From positions 15,205,506-15,269,505 of the forward strand of contig OY804579.1 in the NCBI GenBank assembly GCA_963680875.1: a stretch of 64,000 nucleotides of DNA, written 5' to 3'. This stretch comes from Bathymodiolus brooksi. Its lineage: Eukaryota > Mollusca > Bivalvia > Mytilida > Modiolidae. The translations under genes and the position numbers were made by a program. A model generated the notes under the pieces. It saw only the letters and a program-made list of their open reading frames with translations, searched no databases and was not told the origin of the DNA. Below are positions 12,831 to 23,212 of this stretch, one piece after another; within the stretch, counting starts at the first letter, position 1, and every line of letters begins with the position of its first letter.

Positions 12831-13748
12831 AATTTAAATTTGTAACAGACATTCTCTTGTTCATCATGAAGATACAAATGTGTACAGAATTTGCACATTA
12901 ATTATAGATTGATAGAATATAAACGAGATTATGACCTAACGGAGCCGAGGTCAAATAAAATATGTATCAGAAAAATGTTTAAATAAATCGCAAACTGAAC
13001 TTGTGAACTCATAAAATTTTCAATGGCTTTATACATGTAGGTGCTTACACTGTTGTTTTACTGTCTGCGGTTTACCCGCATAAGTCATTTTCACGAAGTT
13101 GCCCAACAGTGGCTGATGGGCTTTGAAATAGGATCACAGGGTCCCTAGCATAAGGATTGAGCTTTCCTGAATGTGATCTGCGTCATGCAAGCTGATATAT
13201 TAGGTATATTGTTACGCCCCGGTAATTTAAAGCATGGATAAATTATGTGAAATTTCTAGTGAGAAATTTACGTACATCGTGTATACTTTTATCGCGATTT
13301 TTGGTTCCACGTTTTATCCATGCAGATGTCAACTAATACGCTTCGATCAATATTTTCAGGGAAGTAGTGGTTTATCTGAAGGCTATGTTATTAAATTATT
13401 TCATAGTATCAACTTCATTTGAAGGTGCATTTGTCCATTTTCGTCTGTTGACATGTACTTTCACTTCAGGCGCCATAATGCACGATGTGTGTATTCTGTA
13501 AGTGTGTGTACTACGTCATCAAGACTTTGACTATAACCCTATAAATAACGAAGTCGGTGCACCGAGTAAGACTCTTTTCTCTGATCCCGGATTCATGCAC
13601 TTCAGATGCCGGCATGAACTATAATAATTAGATTTGCTTATATAAAGATAGAAATGGCCCAGCAACAATTGCTCGGTGCTAAGAAAATGGTAATTGTCAA
13701 TTTATTGACGATATAAATATATTTTGATTTACTGTCAGTCTATATATA
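12831..13748. other. Unassigned, probable 5' region of the carrier gene
   Basis: No convincing coding exon or repeat. A possible minus-strand splice donor (GTAAGC at about 13041-13046) could end a non-coding first exon. A plus-strand CTATAAATAA-like AT stretch near 13541 has no gene behind it. Nothing here is firm. Confidence 0.4.
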
Positions 13749-14067
13749 CAGTGTGGGAAACGACCGCTTGTCAACTCGCCAAATGCGAGTGGAAATTTCG
13801 GGTGGCGATTAAGATCCACTTTATACTCGCCGGTCTGGCGAGTAGGAACTTGAAAATGCTCGCCATGATAACTGGTTTACAGCTTTAAAATATCATAGCT
13901 CCCAAACAGTTAAATTTTCTGTTAACTGTGTCATTTATCCAACATTTTATTAATCATTGTACTCGATAAGAAAACATTCCGCCATGACACTTCATTTCTG
14001 TCAACAGAAAAATTAAGTATACAATCCCGACCCCACATAATTTTGCCAAGGTCGATTTCACAATTAA

Positions 14068-14769
14068 ATGAAATTTTGTTTCATTATGCTGGAGTTCCTC
14101 ATCGATAACATATTTGTCTCCTTTGGAGGGACACTGTTTCAGCAGGTCGTCGGCATACCAATGGGTACGAATTGTGCCCCTCTTCTATCCGATTTATTTT
14201 TATACTCTTACGAGTCGGAGTTTCTTCAAAAGCTTGTAAAAGATAAGAAGATTCATGAGGCTAGAGCCTTTAATTTCACATACAGGTATATTGATGACGT
14301 TTTATCTATCAATAATTCTAGATTTGCAGAATTTCTTCCATTGATATATCCTCCAGAGCTGGAAGTTAAAGAGACCACAGATACAGCTTCGTCTGCATCA
14401 TTTTTGGACTTGTACCTCGAATTTGACGACAGTGGTCAACTCAGTACTAAAATTTATGATAAACGGGACGACTTCAATTTTAAAATCATAAATTTTCCAA
14501 ACATGTGCAGCAATATACCAGCTTCTCCTGCATATGGTGTTTACATCTCGCAATTGATTCGCTATGCAAGGGCCAGTAGCAATTATTCTGATTTCCTGAA
14601 ACGTCATCTTCATCTGAGAAACAGGCTACTGGACCAGGGCTATAAAAAGATTCGCCTTATTCGATCTCTTAAAAAGTTTATATTCCGATACCAAGATCTT
14701 GTCGAAATATATTCCGTCTCTGCAGAAACGAATATAAGCGATGCATTTTCATATAGTGAAAATGCATAA
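14068..14769 (+). pseudogene. Reverse transcriptase fragment, Penelope-like type (5' truncated)
   Basis: A 233-residue frame covering the palm and thumb part of a reverse transcriptase. It contains GIPMGTNCAPLLSDLFLYSY (motif B region), the catalytic FTYRYIDDVLSI with the YIDD core, then DLYLEFDDSGQLSTKIYDKR and PAYGVYISQLIRYARA. The finger region and first catalytic aspartate are missing, because the frame opens straight after a stop codon. No endonuclease domain follows. Downstream sequence to about 15200 (AGCGGGAGGTTTGGCGCCTT, then TGAGTTTTGACTTTCCCTTTG) fits the 3' UTR seen behind such elements in molluscs. A second, more rotted copy of the family lies at 36640-38890. The Penelope-like label is from memory of the family and could be wrong. 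That it is a dead retroelement is secure. Confidence 0.8.
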
Positions 14770-15272
14770 AGATAAAGAAGTCAAGAAAAATGTCAAGGAT
14801 GTTTTTTTTTTTATCAATGTGTGACGTAAAAATATTTTTGACATTTACGTCACCGAATATGGTACTGCTTTGACAACTATTTTACCTATTTTGTTCCTGT
14901 ATTTAAATACTGTTATAGTGACAGCCGGAACCTTTGAACCGTAATGAGAGCGGGAGGTTTGGCGCCTTAAAATTTGATTCAACCCACCATTTCTTTAGAA
15001 ATGCCTGTACCAAGTCAGGGTCATTACGGTTTTCACAGTTTTCCGGTTGTTGACAGATTTTGTCTGTTTATATAATTATGAGTTTTGACTTTCCCTTTGT
15101 AAGATTGTTCGGAGTTCGGTAATTTTGTTATTACCCTTATTTACAAATAGATGTGATGACTTTTAAAATTAATGCAAATAAAATATTTTGGTTTTGAAAT
15201 ATTTCAAACGAATTCGTAGCGAAAACCTACACGAAAACATAAAGTTAAATATGTGTCGGAACCGGGTTTGAC

Positions 15273-15416
15273 ATGCATGTTTTATATTACATTGATGATG
15301 AGCCAGTTGATGAAGATGAAGACAACCAAATTGAGGAAGAAGAGATCAACGCAGCTCTTAAGAGTGTGTTGATCCTTCTTGACCAAGTTAATGACATGTT
15401 AAAATCTGCAAAATAA
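15273..15416 (+). pseudogene. Acidic C-terminal tail of a transposon protein
   Basis: A 47-residue frame starting MHVLYYIDDEPVDEDEDNQ and ending LDQVNDMLKSAK before TAA, lying 169 bases inside the right end of the hAT-like element. I read it as the tail of a lost transposase. It is too short to assign on its own. Confidence 0.4.
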
Positions 15417-16387
15417 ATTGTTGACCATTACTGTATTGACATTTGTTTATTTGGTATTTGTTGTCGAGTTTTTAAAAAAAAAGTCACTCGCCAAAAATGG
15501 TGAGCTCTAATTCATTTCGACAAGTACTTGTTTCAGTCCACTCGCCATTTTGGCGAGTGTTTGAAAAAAATGGTTTCCAACACTGTATATAGGCGGCACA
15601 TTCGTCTACTATATATTGCACCAAGCGGAATTGCTTAGTGCTCAAAATATTTATCAGGGTTCGACATTAACGGTTGTCCGATTGCCCGGGGCAAGTGAAA
15701 TGCGTCTTCGGGCAAGTGAAAACGGCACCCAACTTGTCCGATCGGGTAAGTGAAAATGATTCTGTGATATGTTCAATTCCTGAAGAGCAAAATGATTAAT
15801 ATTGAATTATTCAGTGTTGGAAGTCGCGGAGAATTTTACCTAAACATCGCGTCGTACATGTATGCATCGTATATTTTACGCCATTTCTCAAATAAAGATC
15901 GTGTTATTTATATTAGCCAATTGCGAATGCCTAATTAGGTGGTGGTGCTGCATCAACATCGTATTTATTTTCGCCGGCCGATGAAAAGCTAGAGTTATTT
16001 GCGGTGTTCTAATTTTAGAAAATTATCCCTGATGTGTATTTCCTTTACAATCAAAATATTGAAAGCGTGATAGATTACTGGAATAAAAATTCAAACAAAC
16101 TATACAGTCGTTGTCAGTCTATGATAACGAACATTTATACTTAAATTTTCTAACAAATATATTTCAGAAATCCTCATCAATCTCCTGTATTTATTAAACT
16201 GTCATATTCCTGCAAATTGATAGGTACGTCTACTCAATATCTCAGACTCAGTCCCAGAATTTGGTGCCAATATGGCACAAGTAACCCGTGGGAAATCATA
16301 AGGTGTAAATAACTAGAACTGTGAGTGACCTCACTGAGTGATACCCCACGCTTGCAATATTATGATGTTCAAACTTTGGAATACAGG

Positions 16388-16761
16388 TATATTAGCAAGT
16401 TAATTATCTCCCCTCCTAAATTTTAGACAGCAACGGTATTCCTTCATGCACATCTGCAGGTTGTGTACTACAACTGTGTAAAGTTTCATGAAAATTCAAT
16501 AAGCAGTTTAGTAGGAGTTGCGCTTACAACTTCCTTACAAGGTACATGCCTCCCCCTTTTCGTGAAAGTATAAGTTGAATTATCTCCCCTTTTAAATTTT
16601 GGACAGTAACCATATTCCTTCATGCACATCTGCAGGTAGTGTACTACAAATGTGTAAAGTTTCATAAAAATCCAATAAGCCGTTTAGAAGGTACATGGAC
16701 GGACGGACAGACAGGGCGATTCCTATATACACCCCCAAACTTTGTTTGTGGGGGGTATAAT
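16388..16761. repeat. Interspersed repeat ending in GGGGGGTATAATT
   Basis: Two tandem ~170-bp half-copies share CCTTCATGCACATCTGCAGG and GTGTAAAGTTTCAT. A GGACGGACGGACAGACAG stretch and a hairpin-like CCCCCAAACTTTGTTTGTGG follow, then GGGTATAATT. It has the same architecture as 54425-54815. No frame is visible. Confidence 0.65.
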
Positions 16762-16835
16762 TAATATGAGGAGTTATTCTACTCTATGAACGGTCATTGT
16801 AGATTGCATAGTTCTGCACTACATGCATATATGGC

Positions 16836-18056
16836 CAGGGTTTGAAGCTAAGGAATTATTTTAGGGGCCAAGTGGGCTCCCACCAAATTAATTTTGGTAG
16901 CCCACACAATTTGTTAGGGGCCCATCAGGCGCCTGCCACCTCGATTGCGAGGTGCCCTATGGCAGGGGGTCCGCTGAAGGCCCCCGGAAGCCCTGGGATA
17001 GATGGTGTAAAATCCTGCATTCTGGCCATTTCCTGGCAGCAAAATTGGCCATTCAGAAACTATAATTTAATACAGAAGATAACAAATTTCCAAAACATTT
17101 TCCTCAAAATAATCTTATTTTACATGCACCAATACACTATGACTTCAGAAATTTATAGTTGAAGTCAAATTTCGGGGCAATTTAGAGCTTGACATATGGT
17201 GGGGATGTTTGTAGCTTGTACATCCGGTAGTAAATGAATTTTAATTGTTTTTGTTCTTTGCAATATGAACAAACCATGCCGGTTTCAGTATCAACTAACC
17301 ATGGACGGTTTTGTTTCCATTCCTTTAAAAATTGTCTAGAGTGTTTGGACTTTTCGTAATCTCTAAAATATTGTGTTCTCTGTTCATTTTGCCTTTTAAG
17401 AGGCCCAGAGTTCCCCAAAAAGAACTGACTTAAATCGTCTTGGCGAAACATTTCGCCAACCGGATATTTTGAACGAACATGTAAAATTAAAAATCAAAGT
17501 TGGAAAAGTGTACTATAAAATTCCGTAATATATGACTCAACAGAAAACGGCATGGTTTGTGCAATATAAAGACAACAGAGAAATCATCGTTGTTAAAAGA
17601 ATTATTTGTTACCTAAATTCCTTTACAACAACAGCTAAATTCTTTATTTCAATCCTTATATGATGCAAAATTAAAGCAAAAATTGACATCCTATACAGAG
17701 GTTTAAAAATAGAACAGCCGTAGATCTCCTTAACTGAAGATAAGATTCGCATACATCAAAATAAGCTGGTTCCCGGGCTACTACACTTCGTTTCTCAGTT
17801 CATAGAGCGAAGCGTAATATAAGCGGATATCAGTTTAATATAAAAAAAAATAATCAGGGCTTAAAATCAATCGATGGAAATGTCAATATTTTTCGGATTT
17901 CGATCTTGGTGAATAGGCATTATTACATAGATTTACACTATTTTATTATTTTCTAATTTTCACTCGCCACGTGGACGACTGAGATGAGATTTTTAAGGGC
18001 CCACACTGAAATTTACTCGCAAATGGCGAGTGGGCGACCGCTAATTTCAAACCCTG
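16836..18056 (-). mobile_element. hAT-like element with TTF-type zinc finger remnant
   Basis: The termini are CAGGGTTTGAAGCTAAGG at the left and, inverted at the right, CTAATTTCAAACCCTG. TATGGC is directly repeated on both sides (16830-16835 and 18057-18062). Its coding remnant is on the minus strand. It is nested in the 15655-18164 element. Confidence 0.6.
17182..17451 (-). pseudogene. TTF-type zinc-finger N-terminus of a hAT transposase (zf862-like)
   Basis: An 89-residue frame beginning MFRQDDLSQFFLGNSG. The segment SRQFLKEWKQNRPWL followed by MVCSYCKEQKQ has the W...W...C-x-x-C layout of the TTF-type finger found at the start of ZNF862-like hAT proteins. The frame then breaks and no catalytic domain follows. 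It lies inside a TIR-bounded element on the matching strand, so it is transposon debris and not a host gene. Confidence 0.55.
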
Positions 18057-18169
18057 TATGGCACTTAAAAATTCGGGCTAGTAGTTTACAGTTTCGGGCA
18101 AGTAAAATCAATATGACACTTGCCCGAATGGAAAAGTTGGTCAAAAAGTTAATGTCGAACCCTGTTTAT

Positions 18170-18988
18170 CTAACACCAAGCGGAATTACTTGGTGGTCAA
18201 TCTTTAATTAATTATACACCGACATTAAATATTATTTCTAATAATATTATACCTACATGTACTTAGAAATTATGCAGGCGGGTCAGTTATCAGCTGATAC
18301 AATCTGCATCAAGTAGGATTTTATTTATATATATTCAGGACAAATGCACCTTATATTACACATTTTTATTCATTTCATGTGTCCATGATCCACTGTATGT
18401 TAATTTAATGCTGATATTATTTATCCTGACAGATAATACAAATATATGAACTTCCAGTGATTCTTATTATTATTTCCTTCACCGGAAACCCACACAGTTA
18501 AGTTCATGGATTTAAACCAAACCCCTGGGACAACAATATTAAAATTTTCAATGTGTTTATACGTCTGCCATTGTTCCTACATGTATAGTTGCTTAGTTGT
18601 TTTCCCACATTTACCGGAAACTGTTTGTAGTAAAATAAAAATCGGATCATACTGGACACAACCCGGAACTGTTAATTATCGGCAATAATTAATTAAATAA
18701 AACACGTGAAAGTTTTAGACAACAACATGGTTTGATATCTGTAAAATATAAATTCAAAAGGTGTGTGTAGTCAGTGTTGAGTGATGACGGTCCAAAGAAA
18801 TCAATTTCATTATTTTAGTAGCATAGATATTTATGAAGCACCACTTGCTCCATTAACTAAAAAGGCCATAATAATAAAACTTGTAAATATTTTGAAATTT
18901 AACGTGACCTTTTTTGCGGCTGTTGAATTTCTAGCCGGTGATGAACCAAAACTGGGCAGTGATAATGCTGGCATATTTTGAAAAACCA
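18170..18988. other. No gene seen
   Basis: AT-rich sequence. Short frames at 18506-18688 and 18781-18981 have no recognisable domain and no splice context. I see nothing I can assign. Confidence 0.5.
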
Positions 18989-18997
18989 GAATATGTT

Positions 18998-19674
18998 TAG
19001 ATACGATAATGTAACCCTCAGTCCGCTTGTGCTCCAGTTAGGGTTACGAATCGGTCCCATTCAACGTATGGGAGCAGCGCCCAGAGTGATTCACACCGAG
19101 CGGTTTTTTGTCCTAATTCCGTTGTAAATGGTTGGAAAAATTAACGGGGGTGAAAGATAAATATATTGAGGTAAACCTTGAGGTGTTAAGTAAACGTTGC
19201 ATTAATCCATGGTAGACTTATATCCATCTGAAAATTTGAATGCATGAAATCTTCTTTCTGTCTGACATTTTGTTTACAAGTTGCTATTTCATGTGCACTT
19301 GCCTCGTTTTGGAGATATCCTTATTTGGATTAATCATAGTAATATATTATAGTAAAGTTTTTCATATTGGGCATTCAGATCCATATATGGATAGGCTCCG
19401 CCCATCACGAGAGTATACGTAAGGTGCCATGGCGGACAAGAAACAATTTTCGAATACTAAATCGATCGTGAAGGTAGAAACAGGTGCATTTGTCCATTTT
19501 CGTATCGCCATTACTTAAAAATTGTAGGGAATAATAAGTTATGACCAGATATGCAAAAAGAATGTTGAAATATTCACTTAACGAAAATTTTAATTTGCTC
19601 CCATACGTTGAATGGGACCGATTCGTAACCCTAACTGGAGCACAAGCGGAATGAGCGTTACATTATCGTATCTA
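18998..19674 (+). mobile_element. Long-TIR MITE, Mutator-like, copy 1
   Basis: A 677-bp element with ~75-bp inverted termini beginning TAGATACGATAATGTAACCC, including CCGCTTGTGCTCCAGTTAGG and TCCCATTCAACGTATGGGAG. It is flanked by a perfect 9-bp target-site duplication GAATATGTT (18989-18997 and 19675-19683). TIR length and a 9-bp TSD fit the Mutator-like superfamily. No transposase is present. Confidence 0.8.
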
Positions 19675-19689
19675 GAATATGTTGTGTTC

Positions 19690-19852
19690 CCCTTGAACAC
19701 ATTATCCTGTTGCTGAGGCCAGTATTTGTTCTGTGTGCTTAGCAGAGAAGCAGAAATAACAATTTAAGTTTATTTGCCCTGATCAGGGACCAAACCCACA
19801 ATCTACCACACTAACCATTGCACCACAGGGTTGGTAATTAGAAACCCAGATT
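19690..19852 (-). mobile_element. tRNA-derived SINE fragment
   Basis: The minus strand gives a head like GTGGTGCAATGGTTAG, with AGCAGAGAAGCAGAAATAAC in the body on the plus strand, matching the other copies in the window. It begins a few bases beyond the TSD of MITE copy 1. Confidence 0.6.
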
Positions 19853-20167
19853 TGTCAGATCTGAATGTATAGCGACATAGCTAATTCGCATATTTTAATT
19901 TGATTGGTCTCTAGTTATTTTGTCATGAAAGCTATTTTGATCAACTATATTCATCTTTCGTTATTCTAACATAAGCATAGTTGCAAATGATCCAGTATTC
20001 TATATGAAATTTGTGTTTTTCCTTTTAATAAATTGCAAGGTCGAACACATCCTTGACAAGTATTATAATGAACCTTAACGATAAATGCAGAATACAAAGC
20101 AAAATATGGAGAAAAAATGTCTTCCTATACATATCGCGTGGATAAACAAAGAATCATGCCATTCACC

Positions 20168-21516
20168 TAGATCAGGGGTTAAAAAACCCACTAGCCCGAC
20201 GCCCGGGGCTAGTAATTTCCACATTTGGGATAGCTGAAATAATCAGCTGTATGCCAGACGGGCTAGTAAAATTATATATCGGATATTGACAAACTTGTCA
20301 ATATTCGCGCATCTACTTATATTCATACATGTTATATAGTTTTTTAATCAGCAGCAATGTTTTATTTATTCAACTGCTAACTTTTTGTCGAACGTGAGAG
20401 CAAAGAAGGTAGAAAAACGTAACTCGTCATAAAAACTGCTTCAACAAATGACGGCTTACCGAAAATTTCGAAAATGAAATACCGGAACGACTATTTCCGG
20501 TTTTGTCGATAGTGAAAAAAAATAATTAATGTCGACCGACCCTAGATTTTTTTGACATCTGACTGTAAACACACATTTTTTTTTTGGCCTTGCAGTGACC
20601 TGAACTGTGGAAAATAAATGAAAATAAAACGCAATACCAGATCTGAAAAGAAAGATAGTTAATCTAATATACATTGTACATGTTGTACAAGGGTTCAAGT
20701 CTGCAAGTCAGATTCATGAAATCACGGTATAGACCAGGACTAGTGGTTCATAGATTCGGGCTAGTAATATTTGGGGGTATGCTAGCCATGGGCTAGTGAG
20801 GGGGTCCAAGATTTTTTAACCCCTGTAGATATGATAACGTAACCCTCATTCCGCTTGTGCTCCAGTTAGGGTTAAAAATCGGTCCCATTCAACGTATGGG
20901 AGCAATTTAAAATTTTCGTTAAGTGAATATTTCAGCTTTCTTTTTGCATATCTGGTCATAACTTATTATTCCCTACAATTTTTAAGTAATGGCGATACGA
21001 AATAAGTGTTACAATACCTGTTTCTACCTTCACGATCGATTTAGTATTCGAAAATTATTTCTTGTCCGCCATGGCACCTTACGTATACTCTCGTGATGGG
21101 CGGAGCCTATCCATTTATGGATCTGAATGCCAAATATGAAAAACTTTACTATTAATTTTTACTACGATTGATCCAAATAAGGATATCTCCAAAACGAGAC
21201 AAGTGCACGTGAAATAGCAACTTGTAAACAAAATGTCGGACAGAAAGAAGATTTCATGCATTCAAATTTTCAGATGGATATAAGTCTACCATGGATTGAT
21301 GCAGCGTTTACTTAACACCTCAAGGTTTACCTAAATATATTTATCTTTCACCCCCGTTAATTTTTCCAACCACTTATAACGGAATTAGGACAAAAAACCG
21401 CCCGGTGTGAATCACTCCGGGCACTGCTCCCATACATTGAATGGGAGTCATTATGGGACCGATTTGTAACCCTCGCTGGGAGCAAAAGCGGACTGAGGGT
21501 TACGTTATCGTATCTA
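20168..21516 (-). mobile_element. Long-TIR MITE, Mutator-like, copy 2, split by a hAT-like insert
   Basis: Same family as 18998-19674 but in the opposite orientation. Its first five bases (TAGAT, 20168-20172) are separated from the rest (from 20826) by a 653-bp element. With that removed, the flanks form a 10-bp duplication GCCATTCACC (20158-20167 and 21517-21526). Internal sequence matches copy 1 reversed, including the CCGCCATGGCACCTTACGTA region. Confidence 0.8.
20173..20825. mobile_element. hAT-like short element inserted in the MITE
   Basis: Left end CAGGGGTTAAAAAACCCACT, right end AGATTTTTTAACCCCTG, with a 5-bp duplication TAGAT (20168-20172, 20826-20830) supplied by the host MITE terminus. 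GGGCTAGTAA motifs are repeated near both ends. Non-autonomous. Confidence 0.75.
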
Positions 21517-21526
21517 GCCATTCACC

Positions 21527-22888
21527 ATACACAGAATTTCCAACTTGTGTCATGTGATCTAAAAGGAAAGGGTGGAATAAGGTATCATCAGTCGCTTAAA
21601 TTTCTATCAATATAAACGAAAAACAGCCCAAAATCAAAAACATATATATACCTATGCAATAATATCATTATAATATAATTTATATAACTATAATTTTTTT
21701 ATGTTGAACTGTTTTTTTCATTTATAGTGATAGAAATTCAAGTGACTGTGGTACCATTTATGAAAATTAAACCCCCAGTCTGTTATTTTTTGTGTGAAAA
21801 AGCTAGCTGTAAACCTTGTTGATGTAAGATTTTATATAATTAAACAAAAACTGCTTTGGGACCTGGGCTGTGGTAAGCCAGGACCAACTTAAAAAATTCG
21901 AAGGTGACAAGGTCAGATCTCTTCAAGTCTATTCATGAAAAAAAAAATTATTTGTTCTAACAATAGCAATCGTATTAACCAATATTTATCACATCTTCAG
22001 AATCTTCTTTCCATGACACTACAGTACACAGTGACTACTTCTTAATTAAAATTTAAATGAGGAAAACATGAATGGTCATGGGATTCCATATATTCAAAGT
22101 CAAGTCACTTGCTGGTGTGCACTCACCTTGAGTAAAAATATGAATGAACAGAAAAGAAATAAGGAATTTATTAAGTTAAAACTTGTCAAACAAAACACTT
22201 AAATTCAGTGTGTCTTAAATTGCACTTACTGTGATGTTCTTTTGAAGAGAATCTGTATTTTTCTCTTTCCACTGAGAATGCCGGTTTTCTGAGCACGGCT
22301 GACACTGAAAAGGAGGTCGTATAATGTGAGCGTCATAAATACCCCGGATTTTATTATTGCGCATGTCTGGATGTTACTATGGGGCTTCTTAGGGGTATTT
22401 ATACCATTTTACCCGGTTAGTGACCAAGTCCCACCAACAATAGCATTACAATTAGATGTGGGTTGGGTATTTAATTATGCAATAACATATAAAAAAAAAC
22501 AACATTCCTCTTAGAGTGTAGCATGTCTCGTAACGAGTTCAAATGCTTTTTATTTTTCTCGACAATCCACGTTCATCCTGCAATGTCTAAAAATCCAAAA
22601 CAACATCCAAATTGTATCGAAAAGGGCAGAAACAATCCAAGTCGTTCCAATCGTTTCAAAGGGTGTCATTCATGACGTCGGCGCTAATCCTTTAAACTAC
22701 AATACAAATCATGACGTCCTTACTGGCAGAAATGAATTTCATACGTTGATTTCCATGGAGTTCATATGAAAATTAAGGTCGAATATACCGTACAGGGGAG
22801 TCCCGTTTTTTATCATTCGATCTACCCGAAATAGGTACCAGCAGATTGTTATTTTAAAGGGAAAAAACAACATAAGATGACGGTGTGC
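21527..22888. other. No gene or recognised repeat
   Basis: Mostly AT-rich sequence. Two CRE-like ATGACGTC sites occur at about 22672 and 22710 with no convincing transcription unit. Short frames such as 22326-22514 have no identifiable domain. Confidence 0.4.
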
Positions 22889-23212
22889 TTATTTCAAGGA
22901 ACAGATGTAACACAATAGTTTTGGTGTTTCTATCTTTTTAAATACCCGGCAACGGCCAGTCCCACAAACGGTTGAACAATTAGGATTTTGATTTTTATGG
23001 ATGCCTCGATTTTTTTGGAACTCTTTGGTATCGAAACGCACAAAAGATGCATTATAGAACATCACAGTCAAAGGTCTTGATGCTTTTGACGCCACAGGTT
23101 CAGGTTCACTGGTAATTTCCTCCTCTATTCCTAGGAGCACCGCATATGATACGTATTTTAGAGCAATAATTACATAAAAGTTTTGTAAGATTAAAAAACT
23201 GAGCACATGCAT
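22889..23212 (-). CDS. Uncertain small ORF, possibly secreted cysteine-containing peptide
   Basis: A 107-residue frame that I do not recognise. Residues 1-30 are hydrophobic (MHVLSFLILQNFYVII then ALKYVSYAVLLG) and could act as a signal peptide. A linker with EEEITSEPEPVASKASRP follows, then a basic C-terminal part with five cysteines (CSTVCGTGRC and CYIC). A TATATAAA lies only about eight bases before the ATG, too close to be its core promoter. No splice support is visible. It could be a chance frame or an exon of an unseen gene. Confidence 0.25.
   Translation of the reverse strand: MHVLSFLILQNFYVIIALKYVSYAVLLGIEEEITSEPEPVASKASRPLTVMFYNASFVRFDTKEFQKNRGIHKNQNPNCSTVCGTGRCRVFKKIETPKLLCYICSLK

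Larger units (their letters stand above)
13749..15585 (+). mobile_element. hAT-like DNA transposon remnant, interrupted by a retroelement
   Basis: The termini are inverted: CAGTGTGGGAAACGACC at the left and GGTTTCCAACACTG at the right. TATATA flanks both sides directly. Sub-terminal CTCGCCA/TGGCGAG motifs are repeated at both ends. A short acidic C-terminal frame survives at 15273-15416. A reverse-transcriptase fragment occupies about 14050-15200, so the element was later invaded or carries a nested insert. The superfamily call rests on the CAG...CTG ends and is moderate. Confidence 0.6.
15655..18164. mobile_element. hAT-like element containing a second nested element
   Basis: Left terminus CAGGGTTCGACATTAACGG, right terminus TTAATGTCGAACCCTG, with TTTAT repeated directly on both sides (15650-15654 and 18165-18169). 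Sub-terminal GGGCAAGTGAAA / CGGGCAAGTAAAA motifs mirror each other. Another element (16836-18056) sits in its right half. Outside the ends, a related ~35-bp sequence (CACCAAGCGGAATT...) lies on both sides. Confidence 0.6.

Noticed and set aside
16390..16770. Helitron 3' end
   Set aside because: A terminal hairpin is present but it is followed by TATAATT and not CTRR, and no TC start or Rep/helicase frame is seen.
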